Shown here one piece after another: positions 24,425 to 33,078 of a DNA stretch of 64,000 bases. Position 1 is the first letter of the stretch; every line of letters begins with the position of its first letter. Where the stretch lies: NCBI GenBank assembly GCA_025517425.1, contig JAOPJY010000001.1:792217-856216 (forward strand), in the 5' to 3' direction. The notes under the pieces are model-generated. The model made no database searches. It was not told the DNA's origin and saw nothing but the letters and a program-made list of their open reading frames with translations. Both the position numbers and the translations under genes were made by a program. Source of the DNA: Halobacteria archaeon AArc-dxtr1 (GTDB lineage: Archaea; Halobacteriota; Halobacteria; Halobacteriales; Natrialbaceae).

Positions 24425-25198
24425 GTGACGAACACGCAGGTTACGCTCATCCAGATCGATAACTACGGCCCGTGGACGGTGACGCCAGAGCCACGCCGAG
24501 AAGCCGACCTCCAGACATTGCAGTCGCGGCTGTACGCCGACGTCTCTCAGTTCGTCGGCAATCGTGGTGGGTACACGTTCTTCACGCGCTTTGACAACAT
24601 GATCGCGGTCACCAACGGGCTCTCGCTCGCCGATCACGACCTCCTTCAGGAGTCGGTCGGCAACCGGTACCCGGTGACGCTCAGCCTCGGCGTCGCGATC
24701 GACACGAGTCCGGTCACGGCTCTGGGCGACGCGACGTCGCTGCTCCAGCAAGCGGGCAGCGCCCAGGACGCGGACCGAGAAGAGATTCTCGAGGGAGCTG
24801 TCGTCGACCCGGGCCAGCAGACTGACGGCGACGTCCAGATCGCCCATTTCGACGTGATCGACGCGACGGGGACCTATACGGACGAATTAAACGCCTTCGA
24901 TACGTTCATCGAGATCGAGCAGGGGTACGCCGCACTCATGCGTCACATGCGCTACGCCCACGACAGCCTCTCGTTTTTCGTCGGCGGCGACAACGTGATC
25001 GCCGTCTGTCCGGATCTCGATCCAGCCGACTACCAGACGGCCATCGACCACGTCCGGGAGACGGTCGATGTCGAGTTACAGGTCGGCGTGGGTCGGGGCC
25101 CGAACGCCCGCGACGCCGGGATCGACGCGAAACACGCCCTCGAGCGATGCCGAGCCGACGGGACGCGGGTCGAGCTGGCGTGGCAGCCAGCACGCTGA
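24425..25198 (+). CDS. gch3: GTP cyclohydrolase III (GTP cyclohydrolase IIa)
   Basis: This 257-residue enzyme is built as two related GGDEF/palm-like halves: QVTLIQIDNYGPWT ... GNRGGYTFFTRFDNMIAVTNG in the first and DSLSFFVGGDNVIAVCP in the second. It converts GTP to a formylamino-pyrimidine (FAPy) precursor that archaea use for deazaflavin (F420) and riboflavin synthesis. The start is a GTG at 24425, with a TATA-like CTTATA about 30 bases upstream, so translation is probably leaderless. F420 use elsewhere in the window (60563-61519) and ribH (49120) are consistent consumers of the pathway. Confidence 0.93.
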   Translation: MTNTQVTLIQIDNYGPWTVTPEPRREADLQTLQSRLYADVSQFVGNRGGYTFFTRFDNMIAVTNGLSLADHDLLQESVGNRYPVTLSLGVAIDTSPVTALGDATSLLQQAGSAQDADREEILEGAVVDPGQQTDGDVQIAHFDVIDATGTYTDELNAFDTFIEIEQGYAALMRHMRYAHDSLSFFVGGDNVIAVCPDLDPADYQTAIDHVRETVDVELQVGVGRGPNARDAGIDAKHALERCRADGTRVELAWQPAR

Positions 25199-25303
25199 TC
25201 GCTGCGATCAGCGGGGGAGATCGGAGAACTAGAATCCTTAGCCGGCGTCGCGGTTAAGTGTAGCGGGGGTAGCTTTTAGACCGTCTGTGAACATGTGTCA
25301 TAC

Positions 25304-25897
25304 ATGGACTCGGAACTGTCGGTGAGAGACGCACTGACCCCGGAGTACGTCGGCGTCAGCGAGTCGGACTCCGTTCTCGGGGCAGTTCGGCTCATGCGTG
25401 ACGAGCGGATCGGCTCCGTGCTGGTCATGCGGGGTGCCAATCCGGTCGGCATCATGACTGAGTGGGACGTCCTGGGCGTCGTCTCGAGCGAACGCGATCC
25501 CGACACGACGACGATAGAGGAGGTAATGAGCACGCCGGTCATCACGATTGGCGTTGAGCGGTCGCTTTCTGACGCCGCCGGGATCATGGCTCGGGAGAAT
25601 ATTCGAAACCTGGTCGTCGAAAGCGACGGCGAGGTCGTCGGCCTGCTCACCCAACGAGACGTGATCTCCGTTGCCGGCTCGTTTCAGGCAGCGACTGCGC
25701 CAGCAAGCGGCGAACGAGCAGTCGAGACCGCAGTGACAGGATCGATCGATCCCCGTGCGGCCGAGGAGCGCGAGGTCGTTCCGAACGGCGGCGACGAGTA
25801 CTCGACACAGGGCGTCTGTGAGGCCTGTGGCTCGCTGGCGGACGCCCTCTGGGAGGCAAACGGGCAGGTCGTCTGTTCGGACTGTCGTACCGTCTAG
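25304..25897 (+). CDS. CBS-pair protein with C-terminal zinc ribbon
   Basis: This is a 197-residue protein. Two CBS motifs (about residues 8-60 and 70-125) form a Bateman module likely to bind an adenine nucleotide or SAM; LMRDERIGSVLVM and GIMARENIRNLVV are typical. The C-terminus has CEACGSLADALWEANGQVVCSDC, a two-CxxC zinc ribbon. This suggests a nucleotide-responsive regulator, perhaps contacting nucleic acid or protein through the ribbon. The ATG at 25304 lies about 28 bases after CTTTTAGA, so I start there and not at the GTG nine bases earlier. Confidence 0.88.
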   Translation: MDSELSVRDALTPEYVGVSESDSVLGAVRLMRDERIGSVLVMRGANPVGIMTEWDVLGVVSSERDPDTTTIEEVMSTPVITIGVERSLSDAAGIMARENIRNLVVESDGEVVGLLTQRDVISVAGSFQAATAPASGERAVETAVTGSIDPRAAEEREVVPNGGDEYSTQGVCEACGSLADALWEANGQVVCSDCRTV

Positions 25898-26006
25898 CCG
25901 GGAGGCAAAGCGCTTTTGCGACGAGCGGTGGTCTGCTCGATACCGAGCCCGCCAGCGATGATCGCATCGTCGAAATCCGGAAGGCACTGACGACGGTACC
26001 CAGAAC

Positions 26007-26519
26007 ATGGATAGGACGCGATCCGTGACGATCGAACGAGCCAGGCCGAGCGATCTCGAGACGGTCGCCGACCTCTGGGTCGCCCTGGCCCGGGAGCAAC
26101 GCACCCACGAGTCGGCGGTGTTACCCGACACAAATCGGGCCGCGATGCGCGAGATCCTCGCGAGCTACCGGCTAGATGGCGGTCTTCTCGTCGCTCGCCT
26201 GGACGACGAAATCGTCGGATTCGCCTCGCTTACCGTCGAGCAAGGGACACTCGAACTCGCCGAGAAGCGGGGGATCCTCTCGAACCTGTACGTCCTGCCG
26301 AAGGCTCGCAACCAGGGTATCGGAACGCAACTCCTCCGAGCCGCCGAGGACGCGCTTCGGGACCGTGGCGTCGACGTACTAACGCTCGAGGCAATGGCTG
26401 CCAACGAGGGGGCTCGACGGTTCTACCGACGGGAAGGGTACGAACCGCGTCGCGTGAAGATGAACCGTCGACTCGACGAGCAGGCGAAAAACGATACACA
26501 CTCAAAGGACGAGCAGTAA
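26007..26519 (+). CDS. GNAT family N-acetyltransferase
   Basis: This 170-residue protein covers the whole GNAT fold. Motif A is LYVLPKARNQGIGTQLLRAA, holding the acetyl-CoA pyrophosphate loop (Q/R-x-x-G-x-G/A), and the C-terminal NEGARRFYRREGYEPRRVKM is the usual motif B end. The substrate, a small molecule or a protein N-terminus, cannot be deduced. It ends 12 bases before a tRNA-Thr gene. Confidence 0.88.
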   Translation: MDRTRSVTIERARPSDLETVADLWVALAREQRTHESAVLPDTNRAAMREILASYRLDGGLLVARLDDEIVGFASLTVEQGTLELAEKRGILSNLYVLPKARNQGIGTQLLRAAEDALRDRGVDVLTLEAMAANEGARRFYRREGYEPRRVKMNRRLDEQAKNDTHSKDEQ

Positions 26520-26531
26520 GTCACAGACAGC

Positions 26532-26605
26532 GCCAGGGGAGCATGGGTGGTTCATGCACTCGACTTGTAATCGAGACTCCCGGGGTTCAAATCCCCGCCC
26601 TGGCT
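26532..26605 (+). tRNA. tRNA-Thr (anticodon TGT)
   Basis: A complete cloverleaf of 74 bases can be drawn. The acceptor stem is GCCAGGG/CCCTGGC with discriminator T. The D arm is GCAT...ATGC, the anticodon stem CTCGA/TCGAG with loop CTTGTAA (anticodon TGT, decoding ACA), and the T arm CGGGG-TTCAAAT-CCCCG. There is no intron and no encoded CCA. Confidence 0.97.
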
Positions 26606-26624
26606 TTATACGTCAGTTTCAAAC

Positions 26625-26744
26625 TCAGGAGCGGACGCTCGGCGGCCGGAACTGGGTGCAGTTCGGGCACCAGGCCGAGCCGTTCGTCCGTAGTTTCTGT
26701 CTCCCACCGCAGGTGGTACAGCGCTCATCCGCGTAGCGAACCAT
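26625..26744 (-). CDS. 39-residue zinc-binding microprotein
   Basis: This very short frame starts MVRYADERCTTCGGRQKLRT and ends 39 residues later. It has two CxxC knuckles (CTTC and CPNC) spaced by 13 residues, the layout of small haloarchaeal zinc-finger microproteins (CPxCG-related). The ATG is preceded by a Shine-Dalgarno-like GAGAGG five bases upstream, and the codons are GC-rich as in neighbouring genes. It faces tRNA-Thr convergently and ends 20 bases from it. Biochemical role unknown; it is easily missed because of its size. Confidence 0.65.
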   Translation of the reverse strand: MVRYADERCTTCGGRQKLRTNGSAWCPNCTQFRPPSVRS

Positions 26745-27153
26745 ACCCTCTCTCGTGAGACAGACGTTATCCCTCTTTCGGGCGTGCAGTCGTCACGCAT
26801 GGCAGACTGTACAGTGTCGTTAAGAGTTGAGAAGGCGGATTCGGTACGTGCAAGCGGGACGGGCTGACTCCCCAGCAGGTGCTCACGGTCGGTCGAAAAT
26901 GTCACCCGGAACACTAACGTCCAGCCTCATCCCGGGGCGGCGTGCCGCGTCGGCTGGCTAACCCTCGTGCCGGGCGTGGGGTCTCCCCCGTCAGTATCCG
27001 CACATATCGCGCGCCCGGGTTCGCCGTGTGGTCATCGCACCCGAATGGGTAGGCTCGGACGGGGACTAAAGGCGCGCACTCGTAGTACGGGGCAACCGTG
27101 GAAAACGCTTTCCGTCGACCGGGCTGGGTCGCGTCGGCTGGTCCGATCGAAAC
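26745..27153. other. 409-base region without a recognised gene
   Basis: No frame on either strand gives a convincing protein. The DNA is GC-rich with several potential short stems: GGGGTCTCCCC near 26995, CCCGGGTTCG...CACCCGAATGGG near 27018-27050, and GGAAA-ACGC-TTTCC at 27100-27113, which lies 40 bases beyond the stop of the following minus-strand gene. It could hold a structured RNA. I compared it by eye with SRP RNA and RNase P RNA core motifs and found no match. Confidence 0.4.
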
Positions 27154-28530
27154 TCAGTACGCGTACTCGTCCGCACGGAACTGGACGTACTTGCCGTTTC
27201 GGTAGGTGAACTTGCGTTTCTTGTAGGCGGCGACGATCTTGGTCGCACCGATGCCCGCGGAGTACTTCTTCGCGACGAGTGCGCCCTCGTTCGAGGCGTC
27301 TTGCATGTTCGAGACGATGTCGAACGCCCGGTCCCAGTCGTCGGGCCCGTAGTCGGCGACGATGTCGGCGAAGGCGACGTTCCGGAGGATCTCGTCGCCG
27401 ATCGCGCGCTTCCAGACGTCGTTGTAGTTCGCCAGCGAATCCGTCGCGGCGAGGCGGCCCGCGATCTTCCCCGTTCGGACGGCGACGTGGTAGCCCCCCT
27501 CGTGGAACGCCGAGGTCGTCCCCATCGCTCCCCCGGCGACTGCGATGTTCGCCTCGACCGGCGACTCGATTGGACGCGTCGAGGAGATGGGGTACGTCTC
27601 TGTACCGTTCGATTTCCCCCGATCGTCGACGATCGGGAAGTCGGTCTCGATATCGTACTCGTCACCGTACTCGAGTTCGAGCAGGCGGCGGATGTACTCG
27701 CCGCCAGAGGGAAGTGTCTCGTCGTCCGGGCGCAACAGCTTGTAGGACTCGGGGTGATCGACGTCTTCGAGGGACATCCCGATGGGCATCGTCAAACCGA
27801 CGCGGGCCACCGTGCCGTCGTTGGGGAACACCCACGGGTAGGCCGTCTCGCCGGGCATGTACCCCCACCAGAACTTGAGCCGGTCTTCCTCGAACAGTTC
27901 CTCGGGAAACTCGCGGTACTCCTGGTAGGCGATGTGATTCGCGGTCGGCGGCGAGAGGTGCTCGGAGATCGACGTTCCCGAGGGGGTGAATTGATCGAGT
28001 GCGTCGAGCGTGATCCGTCGCTGGGGGCCGTCCGCTAAGACGAGCGCCTCGGTCTCGAGTTGCTCGCCGTCGGCGAGCGTCAGCGTGTGCGTCGGCGTCG
28101 TCCCCGAGAGGTCAGATTCGACACCTTTGACGCTCGTGCCGACGCGGAGGTCGGCGCCGGCGTCTCGTGCGCGCTCGTAGAGCCAGTCGTCCATCCGGGT
28201 ACGGTGGAAGGTGTAGCCGAACTTGTCGTAGGAGGAATCCATCCCCGTCGTGTTTAGTTCGACCCGCGAGTCAGGGCCGATAAAGTCGGTTCCCGAAAGT
28301 TCCCGGTGGACGACCTCGTCGGGGATCTCTTCGAACTCGAAGTCCATGATGTCGATCCAGTAGTCGAGCATCCCGGCGGCGTCGGTCGAGTCGGGGCCGA
28401 GTTCCGCGCGGTCCGCCCGCGGAACCCCCTGCTCGAACAGGACGGTGTCGGCGCCGTGAGCGGCCGCGCGCTCGGCTGCGGCAGCGCCCGCCGGGCCGCC
28501 ACCGACGATCGCGACGTCAGCGTGTTCCAT
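27154..28530 (-). CDS. geranylgeranyl-reductase family FAD-dependent oxidoreductase
   Basis: This is a 458-residue flavoprotein. The N-terminal Rossmann loop is VAIVGGGPAGAAAAERAAAHG, and the later segment NIAVAGGAMGTTSAFHEGG is the second FAD contact of the geranylgeranyl reductase family. Such enzymes saturate isoprenoid chains of archaeal lipids or quinones; the exact substrate is not evident. An excellent TATA box (TTTAATAT) lies about 27 bases before the ATG at 28530, which fixes this start over the in-frame ATGs at 28554 and 28632. It is divergent from the RecA-like gene, with 89 bases between them. Confidence 0.9.
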   Translation of the reverse strand: MEHADVAIVGGGPAGAAAAERAAAHGADTVLFEQGVPRADRAELGPDSTDAAGMLDYWIDIMDFEFEEIPDEVVHRELSGTDFIGPDSRVELNTTGMDSSYDKFGYTFHRTRMDDWLYERARDAGADLRVGTSVKGVESDLSGTTPTHTLTLADGEQLETEALVLADGPQRRITLDALDQFTPSGTSISEHLSPPTANHIAYQEYREFPEELFEEDRLKFWWGYMPGETAYPWVFPNDGTVARVGLTMPIGMSLEDVDHPESYKLLRPDDETLPSGGEYIRRLLELEYGDEYDIETDFPIVDDRGKSNGTETYPISSTRPIESPVEANIAVAGGAMGTTSAFHEGGYHVAVRTGKIAGRLAATDSLANYNDVWKRAIGDEILRNVAFADIVADYGPDDWDRAFDIVSNMQDASNEGALVAKKYSAGIGATKIVAAYKKRKFTYRNGKYVQFRADEYAY

Positions 28531-28619
28531 ACTGCGTTGGGCGTCGCAGTCCATATTAAACTCCCTGAAAGTCCCGTCGGCGAGCATCCGACCGACATCG
28601 AGCCCTATCTTGATATTGG

Positions 28620-29273
28620 ATGGCGAGCCCAACGTTCGACGACCGCATGTCCGACCGGATCACGATGGGCGTCGACGCGCTCGACCGGTCGCTCGGCGGC
28701 GGCGTTCCGTTCGGATTTATCGTCGCCTACACCGCCGACCCGGCCAGCCAGTCCGAGCGCCTGCTGTACCGCCTGACGGCGGAGCACAAGACTCACTACC
28801 TGACCACGGAACGGTCGGCGTCAGCCGTTCGAAACGCCCTCGCGATCGCACCCGTCGAGACGGGCGCGCCGACGATTAGGGCAGTAGACGCACGCGACCC
28901 CCTCGCGTCGGCGACCCGCCGCGTGCAGGCGCTCCCGGCGGAGGCGATCCTCGTCGTCGACACGGCCGACGTCCTGGAGTGGGCGGATCGGGAGGCCTAC
29001 CTCGCGTTCCTCGAGACCCTCTCGGACGCGGTCTCGGAACGCAATGCGCTCGCGATCCTCCACTGTCTCGCGACCGACGAGCCACCTCCAAACCGCAGTC
29101 GTACCGAACACGCTGCCGACGCGATCCTCGCCCTCCGGACACAGCGGACCAGCGAGGCCGTCGAGCACCGTCTTTCGGTCCCGAAGTTCCGCGCCGGCGG
29201 ACACTCGACCGACGTCCTCACGCTCGAACTAACCGACGGCGTCGCGGTCGACGAGAGCCGAGATATCGTCTAG
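28620..29273 (+). CDS. RecA/KaiC-superfamily protein without classical P-loop
   Basis: This is a 217-residue protein resembling the haloarchaeal KaiC/RadA-like family: ITMGVDALDRSLGGGVPFGFIVAYTADPASQSERLLYRL at the N-terminus, AEAILVVDTADVLE as a Walker-B-like strand, then NALAILHCLATDEPP. The position of the P-loop reads AYTADPASQSE, lacking the GK[ST] motif, so ATP hydrolysis is unlikely. Possible role: regulatory or structural partner of a DNA-related ATPase. An internal ATG at 28647 could be the true start. Confidence 0.8.
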   Translation: MASPTFDDRMSDRITMGVDALDRSLGGGVPFGFIVAYTADPASQSERLLYRLTAEHKTHYLTTERSASAVRNALAIAPVETGAPTIRAVDARDPLASATRRVQALPAEAILVVDTADVLEWADREAYLAFLETLSDAVSERNALAILHCLATDEPPPNRSRTEHAADAILALRTQRTSEAVEHRLSVPKFRAGGHSTDVLTLELTDGVAVDESRDIV

Positions 29274-29412
29274 GGGCCGGGTCCGGTGACAGGGGACGGG
29301 CCCGATGACGATCGGGCCCGGTAATAGGGGACGGTCCCGGTGACGATCGAAGAGCCGAGAAGAAACTCGTCGCTGTTCGAGGACGAACCGGACCGAAAAC
29401 GATGTCAACGCG

Positions 29413-30378
29413 TTACTCTTCGGCGCCTTCCAGTTCCTCGACGATCTCGTCTGCGTCGACGTCGGCGTCTTCGAGGGCCGCCTCGATGTCCTCGGCACCG
29501 GCGCCGCCGCCCATGCCGCCCATCATACCGGGCATGCCCATACCGCCCATGCCGTCGATGATCTCCTGGACGATGACGCGGTCGACGTCGACCTTACCCA
29601 TGAGATCCTGGGCGATCTGCTGTTTGCCCATCATCCACTGCTGGTTCATCGTCATCTGGGGAGTTGCCTCGAGGTAGAGCGACTCCTTCTCGACGGTTTC
29701 GGTCTCGAACTCGGGTTCGGCGTCGTCGTCTGCGTCTTCGTCAGGTTCGACGGGAACCTCCTCTTCGACTTCGTCGGTCTCGATCCAGAGGTCGGGCTCC
29801 ATGCCGAGGTACATCTCGAACAGGCCGGCGGCCTGCTGCTCGCGGTCGTCGACGACGTCGGTGACCGTGTACTCGTACTCGACGTCCTCACCCGCCAGGG
29901 GGTGGTTGAAGTCGACGCGGGCACGGCCGCCGATAATCGTGCTGATGTAGCCCTGCTGGCCGTCGACCTGGACGTTAGCACCGGGGTAGCGGTCGTCCTC
30001 GTCAATCTTCTCGGCGCTTACAGTCTGGACGTCGTCGGGATCGTACTCGCCGAAGGCGTCGACGGCGTCGATCGTCACGGTGTCCGAGTCGCCGGCCTCG
30101 CTGCCGACGATTGCCTCCTCGACGTCGGCGAAGATGTGGCCCTCTCCGAGGACGATCGTTCGGGGCTTGAACTCCTGGCCCTGGGAATCGACGCCCTCTT
30201 CTTCTGCGACCTCGGGGTCGGTCGTGTCAACCAGCTGGTCGCCCTCGACGGTGTAGGCGGTGTACTCAATCTCGACGAAGTCGCCCTCTTGGAGCCCTTC
30301 GGCGGCGGACTCGTCGTCTGGGGACTGCTCCTCGCTAACGTCGTCGGCCTGCTCGTCGGCCTCCTGTTCTTCGCTCAT
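29413..30378 (-). CDS. FKBP-type (SlyD-like) peptidyl-prolyl isomerase
   Basis: This is a 321-residue acidic protein. After a disordered Glu/Asp-rich N-terminus (1-28) comes an FKBP domain with an inserted IF domain: GDFVEIEYTAYTVEGDQLVDTT, ... GGRARVDFNHPLAGEDVEYEYTVTDV (the NHPLAG motif is typical of SlyD). The remaining 130 residues are a long archaeal extension with an acidic stretch, a Met/Gly-rich segment (GMGGMGMPGMMGGMGGG) and a UBA-like acidic tail. It should assist cytosolic protein folding. A TTAAATG box about 28 bases before the ATG suggests a leaderless transcript. Confidence 0.93.
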   Translation of the reverse strand: MSEEQEADEQADDVSEEQSPDDESAAEGLQEGDFVEIEYTAYTVEGDQLVDTTDPEVAEEEGVDSQGQEFKPRTIVLGEGHIFADVEEAIVGSEAGDSDTVTIDAVDAFGEYDPDDVQTVSAEKIDEDDRYPGANVQVDGQQGYISTIIGGRARVDFNHPLAGEDVEYEYTVTDVVDDREQQAAGLFEMYLGMEPDLWIETDEVEEEVPVEPDEDADDDAEPEFETETVEKESLYLEATPQMTMNQQWMMGKQQIAQDLMGKVDVDRVIVQEIIDGMGGMGMPGMMGGMGGGAGAEDIEAALEDADVDADEIVEELEGAEE

Positions 30379-30558
30379 ACGTTGTACGTCCCTCCGTCTA
30401 CATTTAAGAACGACGTTTTGGAGCGAGGCGGCCGCCGAGGCTCACAAGGGATCAGCGTGGCGACCGTGAGTTCGCCAACGTTACGGAAGAGCGGTCGTCA
30501 CGGACTATCTGTCCCCGAGAGCGACCAATACTTACCCCATCCGGCCATTGGACCGGGT

Positions 30559-31104
30559 ATGTACGAGGTCGAAGTGAAGGTTCCTGCCGAGCTCGGGGTC
30601 GTTCGTGACCGACTCGCCGAGATCGGGGCGAGCCCGACCGACGCGGTCGTCCAGCGAGACACCTACTACGACGCACCCCACCGCTCGTTCGAAGAGACCG
30701 ACGAGGCGCTGCGGATTCGACGTGAGGAGCCAGCCGACGCCGAAGGGGGGTCGAGCGCCCGGGTGACCTACAAGGGCCCGCTGGTCGACGCGGACTCGAA
30801 GACCCGCGAGGAGGCCGAGACGGCTCTCGGCAACGGTGAGACGTTCGACGCGATCCTCGGCCACCTCGGCTTCGAGCCAGCCGCAACGGTTCGTAAGGAA
30901 CGCGAGCGGTACCGCATCGAGGGGTACACCGTGACGCTCGACGCCGTCGACGGCGTCGGCGAGTACGTCGAAGTCGAGACCGAGGCCGAGGACCGCGAGA
31001 TCGAGGCGGCCCGTGAAGGAGCGTTTGAGCTCGTAGAGCGACTCTCGCTCGATCCTGACGACCAGGTTCGGACCTCCTATCTCGGAATGCTGCTGTCGAA
31101 CTGA
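30559..31104 (+). CDS. CYTH-domain (CyaB/thiamine-triphosphatase-like) protein
   Basis: This 181-residue protein starts MYEVEVKVPAELG, with the CYTH signature ExExK at residues 3-7. Later basic and acidic residues of the tunnel are visible in RQRDTYYDAPHRSF-like and LRIRREE positions, VTYKGP and EVETEAEDRE. CYTH enzymes bind triphosphates and metal; archaeal members are annotated as class IV adenylate cyclase-like but mostly act as triphosphatases, so the activity is open. The start is the ATG at 30559, about 26 bases after TACTTACC. Confidence 0.9.
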   Translation: MYEVEVKVPAELGVVRDRLAEIGASPTDAVVQRDTYYDAPHRSFEETDEALRIRREEPADAEGGSSARVTYKGPLVDADSKTREEAETALGNGETFDAILGHLGFEPAATVRKERERYRIEGYTVTLDAVDGVGEYVEVETEAEDREIEAAREGAFELVERLSLDPDDQVRTSYLGMLLSN

Positions 31105-31189
31105 CTCGCTCGCCATATTACTATTAAGCATATTATCTGCCCGCGCTGTTTCCGCAAGTTATAGAACTACGCTGGCACAACGTCCGACA

Positions 31190-32395
31190 ATGAGCGAACG
31201 GAATATCAGGGTCGAGCCAATCGACCGCCGGGCAGTCGAAGACCAGGAAGTCGAAATCGTCGAGCGAAAGGGGATCGGACACCCCGACTCCATCTGTGAC
31301 GGGGTCGCAGAGCACGTCGCGGGCGCGCTGGCCCGGGAGTATCTAAACCGGGTTGGGAAGGTTCTACACTTCAACACTGACGAGACGCAGCTGGTTGCCG
31401 GCGAGGCCGCCCCCGCCTTCGGCGGCGGCGAGGTCGTCGACCCAATCTACCTGCTGATCGTCGGTCGGGCGACCAAGCGCTACGGGGGCGAGCTGTTCCC
31501 CGCCGAAACGATCGCCCTTCGGGCTGCGCGGGAGTACTTAGAGAGTGAGATCCCCCAGCTCACCTACGGCGAGGATATCGTCGTCGACGTCAAACTCGGC
31601 GAAGGAAGCGGCGACCTGCAGGACGTCTTCGGCGAGGACGAAGTGCAGGTTCCGATGGCAAACGACACGAGCTTCGGCGTCGGCCACGCGCCCCTCTCGG
31701 AAACGGAACAGATCGTCCTCGAGGCCGAACGTCGGCTCAACGGCCCGTTCGCCGCCGAGAACCCCTATCTCGGCACCGACGTCAAGATCATGGGCAAACG
31801 CGAGGGCGACGCCATCGACGTCACCGTCGCCGCCGCGATGATCGACGAACATCTGGCCGACATCGACGCCTACGTCGACGCGGTGGAGGCGGTCCGCGAG
31901 GAGGTCGAGGCCGTCGCCGCCGAGCACACCGACCGTGACGTGACTGTCTACGTCAACACCGCCGACGACGTCGAGTCCGGCTCGATCTATCTCACCGTCA
32001 CCGGCACCTCCGCCGAACAGGGCGACGACGGCTCTGTCGGCCGGGGTAATCGCGCTAATGGCCTCATCACGCCCAACCGCTCGATGTCGATGGAGGCGAC
32101 GAGCGGGAAGAATCCGGTAAACCACATCGGAAAGATCTACAACCTCCTCTCGACGGATATCGCTGAAGACGTCGTCGCCGAGGTCGACGGCATCCGCGAC
32201 CTGCGAGTGCGCCTGCTCAGCCAGATCGGTCGCCCGATCGACGAGCCCCACGTCGCCGACGTCCACGTCGTCACCGAAGACGGCGTCGAACTGGCGGCGG
32301 TTCACGACGAGATCGAGGCGATCGTCGACGACGGACTCGCCAACGTCACCGACGTGACCCGGCGCGTGATCGACGGCGAGTTGACGACGTTTTAG
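31190..32395 (+). CDS. mat: archaeal S-adenosylmethionine synthetase
   Basis: This 401-residue enzyme is of the archaeal MAT family, distinct from bacterial MetK. It makes S-adenosylmethionine from methionine and ATP. Recognisable stretches are [93 protein letters not shown]. The neighbouring TrmJ and other methyltransferases depend on this cofactor. GTTATAGA about 30 bases before the ATG is the likely TATA. It converges with the following acyltransferase gene, overlapping by four bases at the stops. Confidence 0.97.
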   Translation: MSERNIRVEPIDRRAVEDQEVEIVERKGIGHPDSICDGVAEHVAGALAREYLNRVGKVLHFNTDETQLVAGEAAPAFGGGEVVDPIYLLIVGRATKRYGGELFPAETIALRAAREYLESEIPQLTYGEDIVVDVKLGEGSGDLQDVFGEDEVQVPMANDTSFGVGHAPLSETEQIVLEAERRLNGPFAAENPYLGTDVKIMGKREGDAIDVTVAAAMIDEHLADIDAYVDAVEAVREEVEAVAAEHTDRDVTVYVNTADDVESGSIYLTVTGTSAEQGDDGSVGRGNRANGLITPNRSMSMEATSGKNPVNHIGKIYNLLSTDIAEDVVAEVDGIRDLRVRLLSQIGRPIDEPHVADVHVVTEDGVELAAVHDEIEAIVDDGLANVTDVTRRVIDGELTTF

Positions 32396-32925
32396 GTTCC
32401 TGTTGGCGAGTCGGCGCCCTCTGTCGACTCACCACCCATCGGCCTGGCGGGCACACCCGCGACGGTCTCGCCGGGCGGGACGTCTCTGGTTACGAGCGAG
32501 TTCGCCGCCACGCTCGCGTCCGCGCCGATTTCGACGCCGGGAAGGACGATCGCTCCCGCGCCGATCATCGCGCGTTCACCGACGACGACCTCGCCGGTTC
32601 GGTACTCCTCTTGGAGGAACTCGTGACACAGCAGCGTCGCGTCGTAGCCGACGATAGCGTCGTCTCGTACCGTGATCAGCTCGGGCCAGAAGACGTCAGG
32701 CGTCGCCTCGAGCCCCCACGAGACGCCCGAACCGACAGTCACACCGATGCGTCGCATGAGCCAGCGTTTGAGCCGGAGGCTCGGCGAGACGCGGATAAGC
32801 CAGATCACAACGTAGTTGATCGCAACGCGTAGGGGACTTCTGGCATCCGTCCAGTGTGCAAGAGAGTTCGCACCACCCGGTGTGGGGTGCGTTCGGACCC
32901 GGTCGTGTCGGCGATCGGCGGTCAC
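32392..32925 (-). CDS. left-handed beta-helix (hexapeptide) acyltransferase
   Basis: This is a 177-residue protein. After an amphipathic/hydrophobic N-terminus (about 30-60) come hexapeptide repeats: DDAIVGYDATLLCHEFL ... VVVGERAMIGAGAIVLPGVEIGADASVAANSLVTRDVPPGETVAGVPARPMG. These trimerise into a beta-helix in maltose/galactoside O-acetyltransferase-like enzymes; H in CHEF is a candidate catalytic residue. I place the start at the GTG (32925), giving VTADRRHDRVRTHPTPGGAN, since the upstream residues are basic and non-conserved. No sugar gene cluster is adjacent, so the acceptor is unknown. Confidence 0.82.
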   Translation of the reverse strand: MTADRRHDRVRTHPTPGGANSLAHWTDARSPLRVAINYVVIWLIRVSPSLRLKRWLMRRIGVTVGSGVSWGLEATPDVFWPELITVRDDAIVGYDATLLCHEFLQEEYRTGEVVVGERAMIGAGAIVLPGVEIGADASVAANSLVTRDVPPGETVAGVPARPMGGESTEGADSPTGT

Positions 32926-33078
32926 GCTCCCCGATTCGGTGGCCTGACGTATGAAACCGATCGATTTTCGACGCGACCGTGGACGACGAAGGCGACCGTA
33001 GCCGGCAAGCCCAACCCGACACAATCAGCACGGCAGCGTGATACTGAGGACGGTCCCGACAGCGTCGCCGTCATCGCT

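Noticed and set aside
26745-27153. Possible SRP (7S) RNA or RNase P RNA
   Set aside because: The conserved cores of neither RNA (helix 8 of SRP RNA; GGAAA-based core of RNase P RNA) could be found on either strand.
26606-27209. Minus-strand (26606-26914) and plus-strand (26967-27209) frames in the gap after tRNA-Thr
   Set aside because: Low-quality composition without motifs; only the 39-residue zinc frame at 26625-26744 is credible.
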